In this document: in pieces, positions 55,825-64,000 of the stretch | Position numbering within the stretch: the first letter of the stretch is position 1 | Layout: every line of letters begins with the position of its first letter | Position numbers and translations under genes: made by a program | Notes under the pieces: model-generated | Databases searched by the model: none | The model's input: only the letters and a program-made list of their open reading frames with translations | Told to the model about the DNA's origin: nothing | Source of the DNA: Clytia hemisphaerica | Lineage: Eukaryota; Cnidaria; Hydrozoa; Leptothecata; Clytiidae | Length of the DNA: 64,000 nt | NCBI GenBank assembly: GCA_902728285.1 | Contig: CACVBU010000600.1 | Span: 2,431,101-2,495,100, forward strand | Reading direction: 5' to 3'

Positions 55825-58661
55825 TTACAATTTATGGAGATCTTTTTCCCATTCTGCGAGCAATTTTTCTTTGAAGTTGGCGACAGATGTTGCAGCTACA
55901 ACATCAACTCCAAGACCATTCCATATGTCAATACTTCTGTAGAACAACGAATTTGTTTGATACCCTCTGACACCATCATTTGCAAAGTTTCTTTGTAGTT
56001 CGTAATCGTGCTGACGTTTCGGGCGTTCGCGAAGGACAAACTTTTGACAGGCCGATGATTTATCATAAACGTGAAGATGTTTATATACTTCAACCATATC
56101 GCCAATTTTACGTCTGATTTTCAGTGTCGGAAGGTTAATCTTACGGAGACGGTATTCGTAAGATTTGTTCTTGTACCCGCTAACCAGTCTCGTGGCCCTT
56201 CGCTGAACACTCTCGATGGCATCGATGTGTTTGATGAGTCGTGGAGACCAAACGGCTTGAGCGTACTCAAGATGAGGTCGGACGAACGCTATAAAAAGAG
56301 TGCGGAGCATTTCTGGTGAAAGAAAGTCAAAACTTCTGCTGATCAGACCAACGATTGAGTTAGCTTTCTTGATTTTACCAAAGATGTGTTCTTCAAAATT
56401 CAGTTCCCCAACGATAATCACTCCGAGATCTTTTTCTTGATCCACATGCTCCAGGATTAACCCGTCTATGTTGTATGGATGGGCATGTTTGATGTTCCAA
56501 AATTTTCCTAGTGTTAGCACGTGGCATTTATCTGGGTGGAATCTGAGTAGCCAGTCCTTTGACCATCTTTCCATTGCATCGATATCATGTTGCAAGCGAA
56601 TGGCATCTTCAGCACTATTTATCTCCTCAACAAGCTTAGTGTCGTCTGCAAAGAGGTACATATCAGAGCTTGTAACCTCAGGTAGATCGTTGATATATAA
56701 CACAAAAAGTAATGGACCAAGAACACTTCCCTGTGGGACACCGCTGAGTACTTTACCTTCCTTGGATAGTTTACCATTTACCTTGACATACTGATATCGA
56801 TCCGACAGAAAGGATTTGATCCAGTCTAACGTGAATCCTTTGATACCGTATGCGTCGAGTTTCTTGAGTAATCTGCGGTGTGGAACTGTATCGAAGGCCT
56901 TGGCAAAGTCGAAATAGATAACATCTACCACTTTACTTTCTGATATTGAGTCTGAACATTTATCAAGGTAACTCAATAATTGTGTGACTGTTGATCTTTT
57001 CCCCAAGAATCCGTGTTGCTTGTCGGAAAGTAACTTTTTGTCAACTAGGAACTTCATTATTTGATCTTTAACAATTCTTTCCATCAATCTACAAGCAATA
57101 GAAGTCAAGCTAACTGGCCTGTAATTTTCTGCCAAGTTCTTTTTTCCTTTCTTATAGATCGGGGATACGTGCGCAATTTTCCAATCATCCGGTAGTGTAC
57201 TTTCTGCGAAGGATTTGGACATAACAATGTATAGGGGGACAGCAATATAGAAAGCTAACGCCTTCAACATAGCAGGATGTATCTCATCTGGTCCCAGTGA
57301 CTTGTTAGGGTTCAAGCCTTTCAGTTCTTTTCGGACCATTTCAATGGTGAGATCGAAAGTTACACATGAGTCTGTACGTGATGCAAACTCTGGTAGTGGT
57401 CCAGCAGGCTCTTGTGTAAAAACACTACAAAATTGATCCTGTAGTACGTCTGCTTTATCTTCATCCCTATAACAGAGTGATGAGTTATCCTTCGGGTCAA
57501 GAAGGAGAGGAGAAATTCCCGGTTTTGTTTTCATGGAGCTGCGAATATGTTTCCAGTTTCTTTGGACTTTTCTTCGCTTGATCACAGATTTGTTCTTCTA
57601 GCCTCCTTCTTGTCTGTGCTATTTTTCTACTTACAAGGTTTCTTGTTGTCACGTATTCAGCTCTACTTCTCTGTTCTGTTAATGTGCCAATCGACCTTAT
57701 CCATTTGCGGTGGAGACGACGCTTTTCTTTGATGGTTTTTCGGAGTTCTGTAGAAATCGCAAATTTCCTCTTTCTTTTATAAGAGTTTTCTTCTTTTGTG
57801 CATGGTACGTATTGGTTCCTAAGGTCAAGAAGTTTATCTCGTAACATATTCCAGCATTCATTAACATGTGTGACGTCTGCCCTGCTAATGAAACCAGTAA
57901 CCCATTCAGAATTTTCAAGATCTCCTTTCATCGCTTCGTAGTCTGCTTTATTGTAATTGTATTTCGCACCTACAGGCTCGGTTTCAAAATAACATTCAAA
58001 TGTGAATGAGAGAACACTATGATCGCTTTTGTCAAGGGGGGCTAGATAGGTTAGATTATTGACTTGGTGTTCTTCGTTTGTCAGGATTAGATCGATAAGG
58101 GAAGGTGTGTCCGTCCCTCTAGCTCGGGTGGGTTCATCAACGTGTTGGTAGAAAAAGGCGTCTCTTAGAGCGTTCAGGAATTTTTCATCTTCCTTTGTTT
58201 CGTCGTGAGGAGTGGACCAGTTTTTCCAGTTGATGTCTTTGTAGTTGAAATCACCGACGATACATTTGTGAGTATATTTGTTGTATTGACTTGTGTATAT
58301 GGATGACAATTCCACGACCGACTTTATTCAAGGAATTCGTTTCATAAGGCTCAGAGTAATCTTTGACGACATAGTCCTGAATCAAGCGCTCTTTTTTCCA
58401 TTTTTTTGGTTTTACTTCGCATATTGCTATAATATGGGGCTTTTCATTTAAAACTAGCTGGTCTAGTTCTCGTTTCTGTTTCTCTTTTTTCGTAAGCTGG
58501 TCTGCGTTTGTATACATAATGTTTAATTTTTGTCGTGTTTGTTTTTGTTTTTGCTTCTTATTTTCTACTTTATTTGTCAATGGTTTCTTAGTTAATTTTG
58601 GCGATTGGCCATTATCTTCTTGAGGCGGAACCCGTTTTTTGCGGAACCTATTACTCTCCAA
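55825..58661 (-). pseudogene. LINE ORF2: endonuclease and reverse transcriptase, disrupted
   Basis: Three overlapping frames. The endonuclease N-terminal part (LNIMYTNADQLTKK, IIAICEVKPKKW) is in frame until about 58300. Its C-terminal part (CIVGDFNYKDINW, TDTPSLIDLILTN, SDHSVLSF) continues in another frame. The region normally holding the central strands (a YRSP-type motif) is missing between them. A further frameshift near 57560 leads into an intact reverse transcriptase of about 560 residues to the stop at 55825. Its motifs are YRPVSLTS, DFAKAFDTVPH, GVPQGSVLGPLLF and YLFADDTK. The protein nicks target DNA and primes cDNA synthesis in active relatives. Confidence 0.9.
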
Positions 58662-59644
58662 ATTCCATCTTTTTCAGTCTGGTTCTTCGTTTTTGCGTCA
58701 GTTGCCTTTTCTTTATACTTCTTTCTTTGGTCTAAAGTTAGATCCTCGCAAACGCTCACACCCTTGTACATCTCTATCCCTTTCAATGCTGGAAGATTTC
58801 CAAACACACTATCCTTTTCCTCCTCACTGTTTAGAGTAACAATGAGTGGGCGCTTTTTCCCATCAGTTGATTTGCCAATTCTTGAGATACGTTTTATGTC
58901 TACTTTGACATGGAGCTTTTCAAGTGATGTTACCCATGTCTCATCTTTCTTAGGAGCATCATTTGTTGTTGTCTCTTCAACGCCGTGGATAATCAAGTTT
59001 TTTGACCGTCTGATTTGATCTCTTTCTTCCGCTGCCTCCTCATCACGGACTTCTTTGATAACAGTCTTGATATCATTGTTCGGAGTGGTGGTCTCACAAT
59101 TGGTAGAGACAACAGCAGCGGCGTATGATCTTTTACACTCTTCTTTAAGAGTTGACAGAATTTCCGTCCGGAAATCTTCTAGCTTCTTTTCTAGTTTGTT
59201 TTCGACGTATTCTACGGTGTGCAAGGCTGGATCATTAGAGAGTTTAGTTTTTAACTCTGTAAGCTCTTGTTTCTGAGATTCGACAATTTCAAGAAGATGT
59301 TGTTCTGTTGTTTTCAGTTTCTTGATCGTTTTTTCGTTTTCTTTGATAGTTTCTTTGAGTTTCGCTAATTCTGCGGCGGTTTTTAGTGACGGTTGTGTTG
59401 CAGCAGAGGTAACGAGATTCGAAAGGTCTTTAGAAACTGTAACGCAGTTTGGACAGACGTATTTACAGCTGGTTCTTCTGTCATCTTTAAAGCATTGTAG
59501 CATATATGGTGGTAATCTAGTGCAAAGAAAATGTACTAGTCTGTTGCACTTTGAACATGCCAAACTGTCTTGATTACGATCGTCTACACATGAGGCGGTG
59601 GTGCAAAGAGGATTTGGAGTTATCTTTTGTCTTGTGGACGTCAT
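58592..59644 (-). CDS. LINE ORF1 nucleic-acid-binding protein
   Basis: Intact 350-aa frame from ATG. The N terminus is a PHD-like Cys/His cluster (CSKCNRLVHFLC ... CKYVCPNC, about aa 32-77). A coiled coil follows at about aa 90-135 (KLKETIKENEKTIKKLKTTE). The C-terminal part begins RSKNLIIHGVEE at about aa 212 and resembles the RRM-like/transposase-22 ORF1 region of L1- and CR1-type elements. It overlaps the start of ORF2. In active LINEs this protein packages the element RNA. It remains open although ORF2 is damaged. Confidence 0.85.
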   Translation of the reverse strand: MTSTRQKITPNPLCTTASCVDDRNQDSLACSKCNRLVHFLCTRLPPYMLQCFKDDRRTSCKYVCPNCVTVSKDLSNLVTSAATQPSLKTAAELAKLKETIKENEKTIKKLKTTEQHLLEIVESQKQELTELKTKLSNDPALHTVEYVENKLEKKLEDFRTEILSTLKEECKRSYAAAVVSTNCETTTPNNDIKTVIKEVRDEEAAEERDQIRRSKNLIIHGVEETTTNDAPKKDETWVTSLEKLHVKVDIKRISRIGKSTDGKKRPLIVTLNSEEEKDSVFGNLPALKGIEMYKGVSVCEDLTLDQRKKYKEKATDAKTKNQTEKDGIWRVIGSAKNGFRLKKIMANRQN

Positions 59645-59721
59645 TGTAGATGTTTTAATGAGAATGCAGTTTTCGATGGTTGGATGTTGGCTGGTTTAAG
59701 TTGGTTTTAGTAGCGATTTTT

Positions 59722-60013
59722 CCCCGGGACTTGGTATTCAGTGTGAATTCGTACCAATAGTCAATGAACTTGAAAACACTAGCAAATAAACAGTAAACTA
59801 ATAATTTTTTAACCAAAAAGTTACTATCCCCCCCATTTTTATTTGATCCCCCCCCTATAAGCTCAAACCCCCCATTTTAACTGGAAAATTGCCCATCCCC
59901 CCTATAAAGCCTTCCTTGAAAACTCGGATCCCCCCCTTAAAAAAGGGGGGAGGTTCATACTATGCGTCGGTCGGCAAGGGTAGGACCCCCCCCCCCCGGG
60001 ACTTGGTTTTCAG
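59722..60013. repeat. C-run element remnant right of the LINE
   Basis: Contains CCCCCCTATAAA-type words, GGGGGGAGGTTCATACTATG (inverted relative to 55565-55605) and a direct repeat of CCCGGGACTTGGT.TTCAG at 59723-59741 and 59996-60013. Confidence 0.5.
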
Positions 60014-60132
60014 CTAGATGGTCGTTTTTGATTCTAGCATCCATCTTATGTCTATGTGCTAAAGTCTCTCTAAACTTGATGGAAGTTTAATTTTTTTGTA
60101 AGTATTTTTGTAATGTCTTGTTTTTTTTTCAG

Positions 60133-63100
60133 ATTTTACTATGTTCTTTGGCTTTGTTTGTTCCATTAACCGAATCATCGTTCGATTTCGAAGATTTTAT
60201 TTCCATTTTCCGAAAGAAGATATTAGAATGTTCGATGTCAAAAGGGAACTTGTTAAATTCAGGTAAGAACATTATTATCTACCCCTCAAGTGAGTTACGG
60301 CATGTCCAAGGTAAAAGTGAACCAGAACCCATTGGCCACGAGATATTAAAATTTTTAGTTTTATGACGTAATGTTATGTAATGTTTATGACGTCATAATA
60401 CAGGTTTTTGGGCTATAACTTCTTATAGCCTCAACTTAAATTTTTCATACACCTATCACGTTAATCTACATCACAAGGCGCTTCTTTCCAGCTATGTTTG
60501 ACATTTTGAAAGTGAGTGGAATTGGTTCACTTTTTCTTTGGACATGCCGTAACTCACTTGAGCCGTTCGATGCTTCAAAACCCGTTTAACAAAACATGAG
60601 AAACGTCTATTGTCCCTTTGCAGCAAGAGCCGAAGGGCAAAGGGTTTGGTGATGCTAGTGAAATCAACCCAGCTGGCACATAACGTTTTTTTGACGTTTA
60701 TCTAACGTTCAAACGTCCATATGACATTAGTTGAACGTTGAAACAACGTTTTGTACCAGCTGGGTCTATGGGGTCTTCCTCTCATTGCAATCACTATCGT
60801 ATTATTTCTTATCATCTCATAGGTCTTCAAGAGAGATGTAAAACACAACTGGATAGTTTCTTCTCCTGCTGGCCAAATACTCCCGTCAATACAACATACA
60901 TAACGAATTGTCCAAAGATTGCATACTATGAATGTAAGCCGTAGACTGTTGAATTCTACTATGAGTGAAAGAAAATTTGACAGGATTGTCCCAAGGGGGA
61001 TAATTGACTATCGTTATCAGGCTTCGAGCGATGGTCGAGTGGTCAAAGAGGTCAATACCACAATTCAGGGATTCACGGCTTAAATCCCCGCTTCTTCCAA
61101 TGTTTCATTCAATACATGGATAGTCGTGTATGTTGGTATTTGACCTCGTGAAAACAATCCAAAAGACTGTCTAAAATTCCTAGATTACTGATTTTATTCA
61201 CGTAAAATATAAACTTTCAAAATCGGATTCTTACAGCGCAGAATAAGTTACGAAATTTGACACCTTTACAGTGCAGAAACCGATAAAAAGTACACCCTTA
61301 CAGTACATCATTCTCTTCATCAGCTCTTTTCAATGGAACACCTCCCTTTCAAAAAGATAATTTTTGAGACATACAGATGGGAAATATACACATATACAAG
61401 ACTGCGAGCAGCACGCTATTGAATAATTTAGTTTAATTTCCTTCCTTACGAAGGAAGAATTTATTTCATTTGAAAATTTTAATATGAACAAGGTAATTTG
61501 TTACCCTTACAGTGCAAGTACAGGTAAAAGCATACCCTTACGCTCCCGGGGGGGGGGGTACTCGATTTATAAACCACTACATGTGCTGCCAAAAAATGGT
61601 ATTCAAAATCGGACCCTTACAGTGCAGCCTTTGAGCAGTGAAAAGGTACCCCTAGAGTGCATTTTACCGAACGTTTCTGAAAATTAAAGTGTAGTTTGAT
61701 TTCATGTCTGACACGTTTTTTTTTTATTAAAACACCAAAAATTTGGCTGAGCCTGGATGGTCTGGATGTGCTTATTTTTTTAGCAATTTTCAGCCTGAAA
61801 TGTTCTTAGATGCGTTCTTAAATTTTCAGACTACTCTAAATCGACAATATCATGCAAAATAAAGAGCACTTAAAAATTGGTAAAATTTGATAAAAATATT
61901 TGACTCTCGATTTAGAAAATCCATTCCTAAGTTTGTTTAAAACTGCTTGAAAAGAGGAAAAAATTGTAGTTTCTTGTCAATTTTTTCCAAACTGCTGGGC
62001 ATGTTCTTACGATGTTCTTAATTTTTCGACGAATTTCAGCCTCAATGTTCTTATAAACTGGGTTCTAATAAAAGAAAAAACGTGTATTTGCTCTAAAGCC
62101 AGATGAAAATGAGCCTGATATGTCGACACAATGTCTTAAGCAAATCAAAATGGATGCGAGTGAAAACTATAAAGATACATCAGATTTTTACTGTCAGAAG
62201 TGCAATCATAGTATAAGAAAGCCGCGGCTTTCTTATACTATGTATGGTGCAATTCAGCATTCGCCAAACACACCCTTATAGTAGGGGGTCAAGCCTGGGG
62301 TTCCGTGACATCTTTTCTACGACCTAACCATTTTTAGTCTATTCCAAAGAACAGTATATAATATATAAGGCGAAACCAATTCGATTAGTTGTTTTACGGG
62401 CCCGATCGACCCTGGATTCCCAAAAATCGAAATAAAAATAAAATTGATTTTGGTAGTAAACTTTTATTTTGATTACTTAACAGACTGCGAAATTTTCAAA
62501 ATTTCGGTAGTTTTTCCAAGGTTTCGAGAACTTTATGTTCAATTTTTCATTTTATTCATGAATTCGAGCTCTTTGTGTTTTTTTATTTTCTATTTCGCAT
62601 TTTTGTCAAGATTTAGTAGTTTTAGGAGATTTCATAGGTTAAATTCTACTTTCATTTTTATTTTTTTCGCCAACCGCCCGGCCCTCTTTGTTGGGTAGCT
62701 TGGCCTGTAAAACAACAAATAAAATTGGCGTCGCCTAAGATATTTTTGAGAGGGAGGACGCGGATTAGGCCCGGGAGAACTTTTTATGACCAAAATAGTG
62801 ACGCCATAGGCAAAACTGCAGTGTATCCAGCTAAAAGAAGACCCTTGTAGTGCACTCTATTAAAAGGACACCCTTACAGTGCGTTTCGAGGGTCTCGAAA
62901 AACCTAACCGGGCGGCACTTTCCGTGGGTCGGACCATATGAGTGTACTAGCTGAACCTTGAATGTCCCCCAGGGCTTTAAAGAATGATTGAAAAATTCAA
63001 CGTAACAAGTGGTCATTGAGAGTAAGGTTTAGTTTCTTCATTTCGAACTTCAACCTTTCCCAGGCAAGAAAAGATGCAGTCTTAGGATTTAAGCCGTTTT

Positions 63101-63550
63101 TTGATTGAATCTAGAGGTCTATTCTTTTCATATGGTACATTTTCCTGGTTGAAAATGGTTATTCTATCGATCCAGTGTTTTTATACACCTTTTCGACCGT
63201 AGTGGCACAGTCAGGCGCGTGCCACTTAATTATTTAATTATCCCCCTAAACTCGATCCAATCCTTTTTTGACACCTTTTTCTTTTGTCTATAGGTGTGAA
63301 AAAAGGACTGGGACGGTTTTAGTGGGTTAAAGCGGATAAAAAATGCCTGCACGGTGATTGGCGGCTACGGTCGAAAAGTTGTATTTATTCTGTTTTTTTG
63401 CTTCTAGCGGACACGGTATCAAGACGATGTTTCGCAAATCAAACATGGGAAAAAGTGAATTATAACCTACACTGTCGCAAATTGCCTTCTGAATTGGTGA
63501 CTAAACATAAACAAGAAATGTTGTTACAGTATGGACTCTATACGCAAGAG
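60133..63550 (+). CDS. Class B1 (secretin-family) GPCR, N-terminal exons, partial
   Basis: Three exons join in frame: 60133-60262, 60823-60933 and 63408-63550. They begin in the hydrophobic core of a signal peptide (ILLCSLALFVPLTESS), so a 5' exon with the Met is missing. They continue through a full hormone-receptor (HormR) domain. The six Cys have spacing C-x15-C-x9-C-x13-C-x14-C-x14-C. Conserved landmarks are FFSCWPNTP, NCPK, RRCFANQTWE and YNLHC. Such ectodomains bind peptide hormones (CRF, calcitonin, PDF, PTH types). The last visible exon ends LLQYGLYTQE at a GTAGGT donor, and the seven helices lie beyond the window. Which peptide it binds cannot be told. An adhesion GPCR with a HormR domain is less likely because the domain directly follows the signal peptide. 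Confidence 0.85.
60668..60764. mobile_element. 97-bp MITE, CCCAGCTGGC ends, copy 2
   Basis: Ends CCCAGCTGGCACATAACG and CGTTTTGTACCAGCTGGG. It has the same length as the copy at 52524-52620 and lies in an intron of the GPCR gene. Confidence 0.8.
61025..61100 (+). repeat. tRNA-related pseudogene or SINE head
   Basis: GCGATGGTCGAGTGGTCAAA resembles the 5' half of tRNA-Leu/Ser with an A box. GGATTCACGGCTTAAATCCC is a degraded T-arm region. A functional tRNA is not supported. Confidence 0.35.
61230..62950. mobile_element. Disrupted G-run MITE copies with CCCTTACAGTGCA words
   Basis: Repeated CCCTTACAGTGCA-type words at 61255-61330, 61500-61640 and 62850-62880, a G-run start at about 61548 and a GGGCGGCACTTTCC end near 62910 mark one or more broken copies of the family at 34522. 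A TACACGTTTTTTATAAGAAC-family MITE is inserted at 61709-62086. All lie in the GPCR intron. Confidence 0.5.
61709..62086. mobile_element. MITE, TACACGTTTTTTATAAGAAC family, diverged
   Basis: Left ACACGTTTTTTTTTTATT and right TAATAAAAGAAAAAACGTGTA, with internal 'TGTTCTTA' words; longer and more diverged than other copies. Confidence 0.5.
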
Positions 63551-63761
63551 GTAGGTCGGTGTAGGGTGGTACCAACTTCGTCCCCTCAGTTGTTATAATT
63601 CTCGGGTGGTTCATTTGTCAAAGTTGAGTTAGAATACACTCTTCTCGAGATGCATAAATTTATTGTTGTCCTCGTTTTCAAACAGATTTCATTGCTATAA
63701 AATTACATATTCACAATGATAATTGTGTTGTTTACACCTCATGAGACATTTTGAATTTCAA

Positions 63762-64000
63762 CAGTGGCGGCCTGGCAGGGGGTGCAGGGTGTGCAGTGCA
63801 CCACCCAGAAACACCTGAGAGGGGCGCTAAAAAAGCTTTTCAAGGGGGCGCCAAAAATCTTTTTGATGTTTGGTTGGGCTATTTTGCGCCCTTTGACACG
63901 TTTTTAGCGCCTTCTATAAGTGCAATGTAAATTTTTTTTCGCTTGCGGCGCTTCGTTTTATTTTACGAATTTTTTCAAAACTACTCTCAACATTGAGTTG
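63762..64000. mobile_element. hAT-like element, cut by the window end
   Basis: Starts CAGTGGCGGCCTGGCAGGGGG with internal GGGGCGC words, related to the ends of the element at 13988-14994. The right end is outside the window. Confidence 0.6.

Larger units (their letters stand above)
55739..59721 (-). mobile_element. CR1/jockey-like LINE, near full length
   Basis: On the minus strand it has ORF1 (59644-58592), then ORF2 with endonuclease and reverse transcriptase, then a short 3' UTR ending in a TAAA-type tail (55741-55770). The tail and FADD-type RT are consistent with CR1/L2/jockey-group elements. ORF2 is broken by a deletion and frameshifts, so this copy is not competent. The 5' boundary is approximate. 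Confidence 0.85.

Noticed and set aside
61025-61100. Functional tRNA gene
   Set aside because: Only the A-box part is convincing; the T-arm is degraded and no clean acceptor stem is visible.

Overview
This is a nuclear window from an invertebrate animal. The protein-coding genes are split by introns with GT/AG borders and consistent phases. Coding sequence sits in an AT-rich background packed with short inverted-repeat transposons (MITEs), tandem arrays, a BEL/Pao LTR retrotransposon and a CR1/jockey-like LINE. The taxon cannot be fixed from sequence alone. A hormone-receptor (HormR) ectodomain behind a signal peptide argues for a bilaterian. Helentron-like elements with 156-bp arrays recall the 'pearl' elements of bivalves. 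CapA/PgsA-like genes occur in several invertebrate groups, including cnidarians.

Layout: (1) 1-9.2 kb is gene-poor and holds two copies of an unusual motif-array transposon and a hAT-like MITE. (2) 9.2-12.7 kb, minus strand, is a four-exon gene assembled here, encoding a secreted ~688-aa repetitive protein with a Lys-rich half and an acidic Ser/Gly/Ala/Asp half. (3) 16.4-17.5 kb, plus strand, is a three-exon four-transmembrane claudin-like gene. (4) 17.6-20.4 kb holds two Helentron-like elements, one inserted in a MITE. (5) 21.0-29.1 kb and 30.7-39.7 kb, plus strand, are two tandem six-exon genes for secreted CapA/PgsA-like (PGA_cap) proteins. Their exon lengths match, but their introns are filled with different transposons. 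Parts of their exons are almost identical while neighbouring parts are strongly diverged, which suggests gene conversion. (6) 42.0-42.7 kb, minus strand, is a two-exon gene for a ~123-aa signal-anchor or secreted protein. (7) 43-55 kb is mostly transposon debris with one possible orphan membrane-protein exon. (8) 55.7-59.7 kb, minus strand, is a nearly full-length but damaged LINE. (9) 60.1-63.6 kb, plus strand, holds three exons of a class B1 (secretin-family) GPCR. Its 5' exon is not identified and its seven-helix part lies beyond the right edge.

The genes do not form an operon or an obvious pathway. The strongest biology is the duplicated, bacterial-type CapA family in an animal, with intact family motifs and mosaic divergence. 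At DNA level the window is a dense set of nested insertions from which insertion order can be read.
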